A DNA stretch of 64,000 nt, from the NCBI GenBank assembly GCA_016124445.1, contig WGNR01000011.1, positions 1 to 64,000 on the forward strand. The letters are read 5' to 3'. The stretch's first letter is position 1; the number at the start of each line of letters is the position of its first letter. The notes below the pieces were generated by a model. It made no database searches, was not told the origin of the DNA, and was given only the letters and a program-made list of their open reading frames with translations. Shown piece after piece: positions 18,201 through 25,485 of the stretch. The position numbers and the translations under genes are program-made. Source of the stretch: a bacterium. Its GTDB lineage: Bacteria > Planctomycetota > Planctomycetia > Pirellulales > Pirellulaceae.

Positions 18201-19394
18201 GGCTTCGGTCCAGGCGGCGGAATTGGCGGACCTGGCGGCTTCGGCGGTGGTGTTCAACCGAACTTCGACCAGCTGATGGAACTGATCACAACGACTGTCG
18301 AACCAGACTCGTGGGACGAACTGGGTGGTCCTGGTACGATCGCACCGTTCAGCACCAACTTGAGCCTGGTCGTCAGCCAGACTCAGGAAGTCCACGATCG
18401 CCTGGCTGACTTGTTGGCTCAGCTGCGACGTCTGCAAGACTTGCAGGTCACGATCGAAGTTCGCTTCATCACGCTGAACGATAACTTCTTCGAGCGAGTC
18501 GGCGTCGACTTCGACTTCTCGATCAAAGACAACTCGGGTGGTATTCCGATGGACGGAAGCGGTAGCCCGAGCGTGACGGTTGGTCTGGATGCCCAGGGTA
18601 ACCCGACTTCGAACTTGGACCTGACATTCAGTCAGTACATGTTCCAGAATACGATTCCGACGGTCGGTGGTCTGACCGGTAACGCGGGTGCCACGTTTGG
18701 CTTCGCGATGCTTTCGGACATCGAAGCGTACTTTGTGATGGCGGCCGCTCAGGGTGACTTGCGATCGAATGTGATGCAGGCTCCGAAAGTGACGCTGTTC
18801 AACGGTCAAACGGCATTCGTCTCCGATACCACTCAAACGCCGTTCGTGACGAGCGTGGTGCCGGTGGTCGGTAGTTTTGCCGCGGCTCAACAACCGGTGA
18901 TCGTGGTGCTGAATGAAGGAACCTCGCTCAGCGTGCAAGCGGTTGTGTCGCCTGATCGACGCTTCGTGCGACTGACTCTGGTACCGTTCTTCAGCCGAAT
19001 TGGTGACGTCCAGGAATTCACTTTCGAGGGTACTTCGACCAGTAGTACTGATTCGACGGTACAAAACCCGGATGCTGCCGACGGTGGTACGACCACGAAT
19101 AACTCCAACGCGTCGAACTCTGGTACGACGATTCAGTTGCCGCAGTTCTCCTTCGTGACGGTGAGTACGACGGTGAGCGTGCCGGACGGTGGTACGGTGC
19201 TGCTGGGTGGTATAAAGCGACTGAGCGAGGAACGCCGCGAGCGTGGTATTCCGGTCTTCAGCAAACTGCCTTATATCAACCGATTGTTCCGAGACGTTGG
19301 TATCGGCCGAACCACGCAGAGCTTGATGATGATGGTTACGCCGCGAATCATTATCCAAGAGGAAGAAGAAGCCAAGCTCGGCTTCACCCAATAA
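15228..19394 (+). CDS. Secretin (PilQ/GspD family) with N-terminal TPR-like repeats
   Basis: Outer-membrane secretin of a type IV pilus or type II secretion-like machine, 1388 residues, about twice the usual length. The start is the ATG at 15228 after GGAAGGATAGG. A signal segment lies near residues 25-50. At least six TPR-like repeats (for example ALDRGDIGTAKAFTKQA) occupy about 75-560. A charged coiled region follows, then an N-domain (about 800-860, KVDVKFNKQSLQSVMETLG), a Gly/Met-rich insert (about 967-1007), an N3-like part and the C-terminal secretin domain, including VPDGGTVLLGGIKRL and LMMMVTPRII. The 40 residues encoded at 18237-18356 recur in the DUF1598 gene at 50660. Confidence 0.85.
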   Translation: MNHSRSIPLNADRRQPQVLTRSVALNLATRVLTAGLIAVLCFSTGKGVVANPLTEIQLVTSISATGQQQGSLYDQQKQDGVLQAARDAMRAGDYQRAETLIQQAKQFNVPADQAFSRFRDTPEKAAKDLADLKAAKTNPDLLGQRLMGKPPGLEQQMATEALVRGKAALASGQTMAALNYYQQAAKAGPNFQAAGYSVAAFRNDLQQQGVQASMLGDQTAAAPMADNPGMTRLPAVNQTPAPQSTVNPYATANTSQGNAETARRMLLQSRLELARGNVALAEKLVRQVHGLGLVYPAHQDSPDNVDYLIRKLNQISASPVGPQSAFEYGQVLLQQAEGLMLYGKYDMAEQMTRQVQSMNLDFQRTRVSPDRLLAEISRRKSGGAPGQQASPELPDNVAGNPRAKEQAILVRAKAALDRGDIGTAKAFTKQASSIGNRNYQQGDLRPDLMLLEISRAEASSPVRYASGTEGPMGAGFPVSQGIYNPETDDTRTMPASATQGATAQAGMRYLQEGEQALEAGDKTKARKLFEEAWKYENQLDPASRQRLQDFLQHQTNPVTSGVARTSTQSPLDEIDARQQVLLRQLIAEVTREQSQADALREVDPKKGLEKLKKVRTVVDESSVDAVAKKQLLARVDRSIESMETYIDMNKSQIELEERNAALNDEIKKDRDQKLEINDKLVEMTNQFNELMDQQRWQEAGVIARQAREMDPENPVVQALIWKAKFAQRAYQNMALKDDKEEGFWQAMYNVDRASEAFDDNTPFVFGNAKEWSDMTERRRRWLVENSQMSEDEVEIRKALKTKVDVKFNKQSLQSVMETLGNMVGINVILDPRGLQAEGVTYDTDITINMQQAVRLDSALNHILQPLRLSYVIRDEALVITSESFRSRNVYQKVYNVADLVLPIPNFVPSYNMGLPGAIKAAYESQGLTGTPLGAMGGGGPNALFAQNQDIESNSALAQVPQGFIPGLGGMGGMGGMGTGQVMTGQPMGGNMGFGPGGGIGGPGGFGGGVQPNFDQLMELITTTVEPDSWDELGGPGTIAPFSTNLSLVVSQTQEVHDRLADLLAQLRRLQDLQVTIEVRFITLNDNFFERVGVDFDFSIKDNSGGIPMDGSGSPSVTVGLDAQGNPTSNLDLTFSQYMFQNTIPTVGGLTGNAGATFGFAMLSDIEAYFVMAAAQGDLRSNVMQAPKVTLFNGQTAFVSDTTQTPFVTSVVPVVGSFAAAQQPVIVVLNEGTSLSVQAVVSPDRRFVRLTLVPFFSRIGDVQEFTFEGTSTSSTDSTVQNPDAADGGTTTNNSNASNSGTTIQLPQFSFVTVSTTVSVPDGGTVLLGGIKRLSEERRERGIPVFSKLPYINRLFRDVGIGRTTQSLMMMVTPRIIIQEEEEAKLGFTQ

Positions 19395-19428
19395 CGCCTT
19401 CGTTGGCAAACTCGTCTATGACCTCCTG

Positions 19429-19470
19429 CCGCCGTGGAATGTCTTCGGACTTTCACGGCGGTACTTTTTT
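19429..19470 (+). terminator. Terminator of the secretin gene
   Basis: The stem ccgccgtg (19429-19436) pairs with cacggcgg (19454-19461), extended inward by gaa/ttc, and is followed after three bases by six Ts. Confidence 0.8.
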
Positions 19471-19575
19471 GCGCTGGGGTGACTTTTGAAATACAATATC
19501 AGCTTCCTAATTCCGAAGCGCTTCTTGGCGGACATCGCCAATTTGGTTGATTTCAAGAAAAGAGAGAGGCACCCT

Positions 19576-20058
19576 GTGGCAAAGCTAGTTCTTATCGTTG
19601 GCGTGTTGTTCGCCATGACCGCCGTGATTGCTGGGGCTTTAGAGCATAAGGTCCATGCGATGATCCTGGAGGACACCGCAGGAGAAGAAGTCGCCGAAAC
19701 AAGTGAACTTTCCGACCCCGCTCCTAACCCGGAAGCCTATCGTCGGTTTTCCGAGTACGAAACCGGCGTCAAATACCAGATGTACCATGGCCTGGGCATG
19801 ATCGGCCTGGGACTACTGATGGCGTTTTCAGCTCGCGGGCAGGTCTTGGGGCTATGTTCGGCGCTGTCGATGTTTTTGGGCGTCAAGCTGTTCAGCGGAA
19901 CGCTCTACATGATGGCTGCCTTTGGAATGGACCAGTTTGTTTTGCTGGTGCCTATTGGTGGTTCGTTAATGATCTTGGGTTGGATCTTGTTTCTGATTAC
20001 CGTGCTGTTGTTTGATCCGCTGATCGACAAAGAAGATCTGGAATCGATGCCGTCGTAG
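19576..20058 (+). CDS. Small integral membrane protein, function unknown
   Basis: I place the start at the GTG at 19576 (MAKLVLIVGVLFAMTAVIAG), because GAGAGG at 19564-19569 is a good ribosome binding site for it. The frame opens earlier at a TTG at 19486, which lies just beyond the secretin terminator and would add a basic leader. The 160-residue product has an N-terminal membrane helix, a polar acidic loop of about 50 residues and three more hydrophobic segments (about residues 68-85, 92-115 and 118-145). The family is not recognised. It may be co-transcribed with the AI-2E-type transporter 39 bases downstream. Confidence 0.6.
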   Translation: MAKLVLIVGVLFAMTAVIAGALEHKVHAMILEDTAGEEVAETSELSDPAPNPEAYRRFSEYETGVKYQMYHGLGMIGLGLLMAFSARGQVLGLCSALSMFLGVKLFSGTLYMMAAFGMDQFVLLVPIGGSLMILGWILFLITVLLFDPLIDKEDLESMPS

Positions 20059-20097
20059 CCGAGCATTCATCCGTTAGCCAACTAGGTCGCGTTGCCC

Positions 20098-21456
20098 ATG
20101 AGCTCCTCAGAATCGAGACAAAATAGTGACCGAAAGCGAATCGCCAGGCTCGAAAAAGAATTGCGCGGCCAGACGATCTGCCTGGCCATTGGCATTGGCG
20201 TGTTGGCTTTGTGGGGGCTTTATTGGCTTAGCCCGGTACTCATTCCGTTTGTGTTGGCGCTATTTATTGTCAGCGGATTGACCCCGGTTTTGTCAGGCAT
20301 TCAATCGCGGTTCTCGACAAGCCGCCTGGTCTCGGTCTTAATTGCTTCGCTCCTTGGATTCGCCTTGGTCTTTGTCCTGTGGAGCATTATTTGGGTATCG
20401 GTGGCCCAATTAGGGCAGGGGGGAGAAAGGTATGTCCGAGGAGCTCAGGCATGGTGGGATCGAGTGCCGGACGTTCTGAAGCACCCTGATGCATCCTTCC
20501 AAAAACTACTCACGTGGGATGGATCGAGCAAAAACGCTCAGGGGGATGCCGGATCGTCTGACTTGGAATCGAAGGCAGAAGGTACCGATGCAGCCAACGC
20601 GGGGGCGAGTGGGGAGCAGCCGGGCACAGCTGCCCCGAATGATCAAAGCGATTCGGGGCCGCTCGACGATAGCACGTTGAAGTTAATTAAGGAGCTTGCC
20701 AATCTTGGCGTGAAATGGCTGACCGGTTCGGTCAGCTATATGATCCAGACCGGCACGATGGTCGTGATCTTCGTTTTCTTCTTGTTGCTTGGTGGCTCTC
20801 AGGTTTCGATACCAGCCGAAACCTGGCGAGAGATCGACCAGAAGATTCGCGAGTACATCCTCACCAAGTCGCTTATCTCGTTTTTTACCGGGCTTGCATT
20901 CGGATTTGTGCTGTGGATCTTTGGCGTTCCGCTAGCGGCCGTTTTCGCCTTGCTGGCATTCCTGTTCAACTTCATCCCCAACATCGGGCCAATCATTGCC
21001 TGCATACTACCGCTGCCACTGATCTTGTTTGATCCTGACATGGCGCCGTGGAAGATGACGCTCGTCATCGTCTTGAGTTCGACGGTTCAGGTCGTCAGCG
21101 GCAACGTGATTGAGCCGCGCATGATGGGAGACTCCTTCGATGTTCACCCGATCGCCATCCTGCTGGCATTGATGTTCTGGTCTCTCATCTGGGGCTTGAT
21201 CGGCATGTTTCTGGCCGTGCCGATGACCGCCGTCATGAAGATCCTGTTTGCGAAGTTCGAGATGACCAAACCTCTAGCCGACCTGCTGGCTGGCAGGATC
21301 GACGGGTTGAGCTTCAAGAACTTCAACTTCAGCGCCTCGATGGACTCCGAAGAGACCTCTAGCGAAGACCAGGGCGAACCAGGTTCGCCCGCGCAGAACG
21401 AGGCTTATGGCGGACCAGAATCGCCAGAACAGCACGGCTCATCGGACGAACGATGA
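20098..21456 (+). CDS. AI-2E family transporter
   Basis: Polytopic membrane protein of 452 residues of the PerM/TqsA (AI-2E exporter-like) family; the real substrate is unknown. The start is the ATG at 20098, six bases after an in-frame TTG. Family hallmarks are the segments NFIPNIGPIIACILPLPL (about residues 291-308) and GNVIEPRMMGDSFDVHPIA (about 337-355), with 7-8 hydrophobic helices. A polar, disordered insertion of about 70 residues (about 140-200) lies between the second and third helical blocks, in the place where family members carry a soluble domain. The C-terminus is an acidic, Ser/Pro-rich tail. Confidence 0.85.
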   Translation: MSSSESRQNSDRKRIARLEKELRGQTICLAIGIGVLALWGLYWLSPVLIPFVLALFIVSGLTPVLSGIQSRFSTSRLVSVLIASLLGFALVFVLWSIIWVSVAQLGQGGERYVRGAQAWWDRVPDVLKHPDASFQKLLTWDGSSKNAQGDAGSSDLESKAEGTDAANAGASGEQPGTAAPNDQSDSGPLDDSTLKLIKELANLGVKWLTGSVSYMIQTGTMVVIFVFFLLLGGSQVSIPAETWREIDQKIREYILTKSLISFFTGLAFGFVLWIFGVPLAAVFALLAFLFNFIPNIGPIIACILPLPLILFDPDMAPWKMTLVIVLSSTVQVVSGNVIEPRMMGDSFDVHPIAILLALMFWSLIWGLIGMFLAVPMTAVMKILFAKFEMTKPLADLLAGRIDGLSFKNFNFSASMDSEETSSEDQGEPGSPAQNEAYGGPESPEQHGSSDER

Positions 21457-21535
21457 CCCCCGGCTGACTCTTGCGTACTAGTTAGCGCAGAGCGTCGTGG
21501 TTGTCAGGCGCGCGAAGTGTATTGAGTCTGCCAGG

Positions 21536-21733
21536 CTACCGTTTGCTTGTGTTCTCGATGCGATGAGCAATCTCGTCATGCTCTTCGATCAAGCCCTTGC
21601 AATTCTCGCAGCGAATCTCTTCGCTCCGATTCATGATACCGTGAACAACCTTTTCGCAGTGGCTGCAACGATACATCAACTTGAAGCGAATCGATTTGAC
21701 GTCGATTCGTGCTCCATTGGATTTCGCAATCAT
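21536..21733 (-). CDS. Small zinc-ribbon protein
   Basis: A 65-residue protein with two CxxC pairs (YRCSHC at residues 21-26 and RCENC at 41-45) that can bind one zinc ion, plus a charged C-terminal helix. The start ATG at 21733 is preceded on the minus strand by GAGGC. Such rubredoxin-like or FmdB-like knuckles often act in nucleic-acid or protein contacts, but I cannot name a role. An opposite-strand frame of 95 residues overlaps it; the paired cysteines and the ribosome site make the minus-strand gene more credible. Confidence 0.55.
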   Translation of the reverse strand: MIAKSNGARIDVKSIRFKLMYRCSHCEKVVHGIMNRSEEIRCENCKGLIEEHDEIAHRIENTSKR

Positions 21734-21775
21734 GGTAGAAGCCTCGTTTCGTGTGTGGGGTTTCGAAGGGGCCTC

Positions 21776-21842
21776 ATCGATTAGAAGGGTTGGCCTGCTA
21801 ATCGATTCGATAGAAAGCTGATGATATTGGAAATGTTTCCAA
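21776..21842. promoter_or_regulatory. Two perfect inverted repeats upstream of the zinc-ribbon gene
   Basis: A 9-bp perfect repeat (atcgattag at 21776-21784, ctaatcgat at 21798-21806) is followed by a 7-bp palindrome ttggaaa-tg-tttccaa at 21827-21842. Both lie in the upstream region of the minus-strand zinc-ribbon gene, 43-109 bases from its start, and could be operators or leader hairpins. The rest of the gap to 22141 shows no gene or clear signal. Confidence 0.35.
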
Positions 21843-22141
21843 CGATACGATAAATCGCCAAACCCAAACAGGAACGCTACCGGAACGCATGTTGCGCAAT
21901 TCTCAATAACTGATCCTGATTGGGGGAATCCACCAAGGATTTTCCGGTCCTCGGCATTTCTCTCAGGAGGATGACGCCGCGCGCGTCGACAAGAAGAGCC
22001 ATCTAGAAGTGATCGTTAAAGACAAAAGGTAACCAACTATTCAAAGCGATTTCCCGAATATCTTCGAATATGGTTCTAATAGCGGGAGTGCATCCCGGCG
22101 AGAATGGTGGTCAATCTCGGCCTGGGAGTATCGTCCGCGCT

Positions 22142-23284
22142 TTAATGTCGTAGCGATTCCCACGCGTGGATTAGCAGGTCAGCCGCCTGATCGATATCTT
22201 CTTCCGACGTATACCATCCCAAGCTGAGTCGGATGGTTCCCTGTTTGTCGTCCTCGGGAACTCCCATCGCAGTCAGGACAGGGCAGCAATTAGTGCCTCC
22301 AACGGAATCGCTTGACGATGTCGCGGCGCAGATCTCAGGCACACGTCGAAGGAGTTGCTGCCCGGAAACACATGGAAAATTGATGCTCAAGGTGTTTGGC
22401 AGACGCTCAACACCTGCACCATGGACGAGGATTCGGTCGGGAATAGACTCGATCAGTTTCTGGGCAAAGCGGCGGCGAAGGGTGGTTAATTTTTCGGCAG
22501 CATCATCAATGCTTCTACCGACCAGGTTCGCTGCTTTTCCCATTCCGACCCAGGCCATGACATTCTCGGCCCCTGCACGCAGCGAGTTTTCGCCTCCGCT
22601 TCCATGAATGATCGGGTGAATGGTAACTCCTTGGCGAACGTAAAGCGCGGCTGCTCCTTTAGGGCCGTAGAACTTGTGGGCACAAATACTTAGAAGGTCG
22701 ACGCCAAGTTGTGCTGGCAGGACATGAATTTTTCCGGCGGCCTGACAGGCATCGGAATGCAACAACACATCGTGAGATCGGCAGATTTCTGCTAACTCCA
22801 CGATTGGCTGCAGGACACCGGTCTCGTTGTTGGCAAGCATGACCGAAGCCAACCGGGTCTCGGGGCGAAGGGCGGCGCGAAAGGCTTCGATCGAGACTAC
22901 GCCATGGCGATCGACCGGAATGACGGTTACCTCAACACCGATTGTGCGACAATAGATCATTGTTTGCGTGACAGCAGGATGCTCGACGGCAGAGACAACG
23001 ATGTGGCACGGATCGCCCGATTCCAACCAGGGAGCAATCGCGCCTTTGATCGCCAGGTTGCAGCTTTCGGTGCCGCTCGCACAGAAGACGATTTCATCGG
23101 TCGTGGCACCCAGAAGGTGGGCTACCTGGCCCCGAGCATCTTCCAAGGTCTCCTCGATTGCGCGACTTTGGGCGTAGGGAGCATCCGGGACCGCAAAGTA
23201 TTCGGCCATGTAGGGCAGCATCGATTCCTGGACGCTGGGTGCAATTGGCGTCGTCGCGTTGTAATCGAGGTAGATCGACTTCAT
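22142..23284 (-). CDS. Cysteine desulfurase (NifS/IscS-like) family protein with a non-canonical active-site loop
   Basis: PLP-dependent fold-type I aminotransferase-like protein of 380 residues. It starts YLDYNATTPIAPSV like IscS/NifS, keeps the PLP lysine in CAHKFYGPKG (about residue 202) and has HSDACQAAGK and GSGGENSLRAGAENV. In the loop that normally carries the persulfide cysteine (S-S-G-S-A-C) it reads ATSSSDSVGGTNCCPVLTAMG, so Asp stands where Cys is expected when aligned from V-L-x-A-M-G, and a Cys pair sits seven residues later. It may use that pair, act on another substrate (selenocysteine lyase-like or other beta-elimination) or be inactive. The ATG shares its A with the TGA of the upstream small gene, so translation is likely coupled. 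Confidence 0.8.
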   Translation of the reverse strand: MKSIYLDYNATTPIAPSVQESMLPYMAEYFAVPDAPYAQSRAIEETLEDARGQVAHLLGATTDEIVFCASGTESCNLAIKGAIAPWLESGDPCHIVVSAVEHPAVTQTMIYCRTIGVEVTVIPVDRHGVVSIEAFRAALRPETRLASVMLANNETGVLQPIVELAEICRSHDVLLHSDACQAAGKIHVLPAQLGVDLLSICAHKFYGPKGAAALYVRQGVTIHPIIHGSGGENSLRAGAENVMAWVGMGKAANLVGRSIDDAAEKLTTLRRRFAQKLIESIPDRILVHGAGVERLPNTLSINFPCVSGQQLLRRVPEICAATSSSDSVGGTNCCPVLTAMGVPEDDKQGTIRLSLGWYTSEEDIDQAADLLIHAWESLRH

Positions 23285-23565
23285 CACACTTTTGGTAGCG
23301 AGCCTTCAAATCCGAATTCGTTGAAGATTTTGGGCAAGACGATGGCCGTGATCTTGATGTAACTGATCGAGGAAAACGGAATGATGGCCTGCCGAGCCCC
23401 GATGGCATCGGGGGTTTGCCGTTGAACGACCATCATTGATTCGTCGTAAACAAAGCCTACGAAAGGGATTGACTCGTTGAGTTCGGTCATGATGACACCC
23501 TTCTGGGGCATCCCTTTCGGCCAGCGTTTGAGCAACTGAAGCCAGATATTCTGCTCGCTGTCCAC
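23284..23565 (-). CDS. Small conserved protein coupled to the cysteine desulfurase-like gene
   Basis: The proposed start is the GTG at 23565 (MDSEQNIWLQLLKRWPKGM), because CAGGTG precedes it; the frame is open to 23625. The 93-residue product has no signal peptide or membrane helix. It contains a predicted short helix, then beta strands (IPFVGFVYDESMMVVQRQ) and an amphipathic end. Its stop codon overlaps the desulfurase ATG by one base (TGATG), which argues for a joint function, perhaps as a scaffold, regulator or target. The family is not recognised. Confidence 0.55.
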   Translation of the reverse strand: MDSEQNIWLQLLKRWPKGMPQKGVIMTELNESIPFVGFVYDESMMVVQRQTPDAIGARQAIIPFSSISYIKITAIVLPKIFNEFGFEGSLPKV

Positions 23566-23755
23566 GTTTACACCTGATTTCTTGGGCCTGGAGATTGAAA
23601 TCGTACCGGGAGCTATCCGTAACAAGGTGTCGGAGCGGCAAACGTTACGATTGCAATAAAGTTTCTGTGGCCCGCGAATCCGAAAAGCTTGGAGAATCCT
23701 GTAAAACCGTTATTTGAAACGGGTTTGCGTCAGAACGGGGGGGATTGCAAAGTAC

Positions 23756-23784
23756 TCGACATCGCGCAGGTGATTGGCGATACT
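23756..23784 (+). promoter_or_regulatory. Candidate promoter of the DUF1559 gene
   Basis: TCGACA (23756-23761) and GATACT (23779-23784) are spaced by 17 bases, giving a leader of about 60 bases before the ATG at 23852. Confidence 0.35.
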
Positions 23785-23851
23785 ATAGGTTGGCCATGCA
23801 CCTGAAACGCTCGCTCGTCTGTGACTTCTCACCTATCAAGGATTTCTGGAC

Positions 23852-24868
23852 ATGATCAACCGCCGTCGCGGCTTTACGTTGGTGGAATTGCTCGTTGTGA
23901 TCGCCATTATTGGCATCTTGGCAGGTTTGCTGCTGCCCGCGGTTCAAATGGCACGCGAAGCAGCTCGTCGCGCTAGCTGTACGAACAATCTCAGGCAGAT
24001 CGGGGTTGCCGTCCTCAACAAGACAACCCAACATCCCCGAAATGAATTTCCGGCTCACATGGCTTGGTCGCGAGCCGTGCCGACCAGTTCGCGCGGCAGC
24101 TATTCCAATCCGGCAATTGTCGGCTGGACGGTTGGGTTACTTTCCGAACTGGATCGATCCGACCTGAGCGAAACCTACATGCTCGGTGTGTCAGGTGGTA
24201 CGCCTTATGATCCAACGGTGCTCAACGGTACCGTGATGGATGTGCTCATTTGTCCTAGCGACCCAATTGATCCAAGCGAAACCAATCCAGTGAACTACAA
24301 GCCCAACGCAGGCTATCACAACCAGTACACCTCCGGCGAGTTGATGGACCTGGCCGCGAACGGTGCCTGGAGTGATCATGCGAACATGACCGGTCAGAAA
24401 GAAGTTACTGTCACTCAAGGGACCATCAAAGATGGTGCTGCCCAAACGTTGTTGATGACCGAGCGAATTCGTATCCCTGAATTTGGTGGCACCGGTACCA
24501 GTTGGAACTATGTCGATTGCAGTTCCGGTTTTCCAGCTGAAACATCCTCGTCGATGGTTTGGAATGGAGGTCTGGCGACAACCGATCCTCTTTCGATCGG
24601 GGCATTGAACACGCCCGTGACCTACACCGGAGATGCTTCGACTGAATACGCTTACTTGCCGTCGAGCTACCATGGCGACTCGGTCATGTGCATGTACATG
24701 GATGGTTCGGTGGAAGCATTGAATACCTCCGTTGCCTTGAACGTTTACGGACGACTGATGACCTCCGATGGCAAGCGAGCCCGGCTCCTCGGCACAGGCT
24801 CCCCATATTTCAAGGGTAGCCAACTTGGCTGGCAATCAAAGATTTTGAGCGACTCCGACTACAAGTAA
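23852..24868 (+). CDS. DUF1559 prepilin-like protein (planctomycete pseudopilin family)
   Basis: Secreted or surface protein of 338 residues made as a type IV prepilin. The short basic leader is cut before Phe in [20 protein letters not shown] (residues about 4-23), followed by the pilin N-terminal helix with [18 protein letters not shown], the mark of DUF1559. The C-terminal [17 protein letters not shown] (about 275-291) is the H-x-G-x(n)-DGS signature of the family. AAGGA precedes the ATG at 23852. Such proteins are greatly expanded in planctomycetes and probably depend on a prepilin peptidase and the pilus/secretin machinery, parts of which lie at 8.6-19.4 kb. The gene is monocistronic and ends in a terminator. 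Confidence 0.93.
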   Translation: MINRRRGFTLVELLVVIAIIGILAGLLLPAVQMAREAARRASCTNNLRQIGVAVLNKTTQHPRNEFPAHMAWSRAVPTSSRGSYSNPAIVGWTVGLLSELDRSDLSETYMLGVSGGTPYDPTVLNGTVMDVLICPSDPIDPSETNPVNYKPNAGYHNQYTSGELMDLAANGAWSDHANMTGQKEVTVTQGTIKDGAAQTLLMTERIRIPEFGGTGTSWNYVDCSSGFPAETSSSMVWNGGLATTDPLSIGALNTPVTYTGDASTEYAYLPSSYHGDSVMCMYMDGSVEALNTSVALNVYGRLMTSDGKRARLLGTGSPYFKGSQLGWQSKILSDSDYK

Positions 24869-24911
24869 GTATCAGCGAAGCTCTTTTCAGCGAGTTACCT
24901 TTTAAGCTACA

Positions 24912-24948
24912 AGACATCCTCTCCCAACACGGGAGGATGTCTTTTTTT
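24912..24948 (+). terminator. Terminator of the DUF1559 gene
   Basis: The stem agacatcct (24912-24920) pairs with aggatgtct (24934-24942) around a C/G-rich inner part, followed by a run of seven Ts. Confidence 0.8.
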
Positions 24949-24968
24949 CTTTCAGGAAGAACCTAAGA

Positions 24969-25469
24969 GTGATCGAGCCAGAAATGCTCGGGCAGTTCGA
25001 GCTTCCCGACTTGCATCAACTGTACATGCAAATGGCCCTGCAGCAGGCCGATCAGGCCGCCGGCATGGGCGAAGTCCCCGTAGGAGCGGTGATCGTTCAT
25101 CAGGGCAACATCATCGCCGCTGCGCACAATCAACGCGAAATGCTCCGCGATCCGACTGCTCATGCCGAGATGATCGCCATTACCCAGGCCGCCGAAGCGA
25201 TGGGCGGATGGCGATTGGAAGATTGCATTCTGTACGTCACCCTGGAACCTTGCCCGATGTGTGCCGGAGCGATCGTTCAGGCCCGCATCCCAGTGGTTGT
25301 CTTCGGTGCGCCCGATCCCAAAGCAGGCGCGGTGCAGTCGCTCTATCAGTTGCTGGAAGACGGGCGGCTCAATCATCGCTGCCACGTCGTTTCGGGCGTC
25401 TTGCAGGAACGTTGCGGCCAGGTACTGACCGACTTCTTCAAGCAGCGGCGGGCCGAAGGAAAGAAATAG
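24969..25469 (+). CDS. tadA: tRNA adenosine(34) deaminase TadA
   Basis: Zinc enzyme that deaminates A34 to inosine in the anticodon of tRNA-Arg(ACG). The 166 residues hold the deaminase signatures TAHAEMIAI (His zinc ligand and catalytic Glu, about residues 58-66) and PCPMCAGAI (two Cys zinc ligands, about 97-105). The length is normal. Translation starts at the GTG at 24969 after AGGAAG, or at the ATG at 24984; the upstream site has the better spacing. The stop lies 16 bases from the convergent OYE-family gene. Confidence 0.92.
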   Translation: MIEPEMLGQFELPDLHQLYMQMALQQADQAAGMGEVPVGAVIVHQGNIIAAAHNQREMLRDPTAHAEMIAITQAAEAMGGWRLEDCILYVTLEPCPMCAGAIVQARIPVVVFGAPDPKAGAVQSLYQLLEDGRLNHRCHVVSGVLQERCGQVLTDFFKQRRAEGKK

Positions 25470-25485
25470 AACCCATCGGCGGCGC

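Noticed and set aside
18126..19409. A 427-residue minus-strand frame under the secretin
   Set aside because: It is a His/Arg/Thr-rich shadow of the secretin gene with no domain and no ribosome site.
21497..21784. A 95-residue plus-strand frame opposite the zinc-ribbon gene
   Set aside because: No ribosome site and no motif; the minus-strand gene has paired CxxC motifs and GAGGC before its ATG.
23783..24058. A minus-strand frame over the start of the DUF1559 gene
   Set aside because: The prepilin leader and DUF1559 signatures are on the plus strand; the antisense frame has no features.
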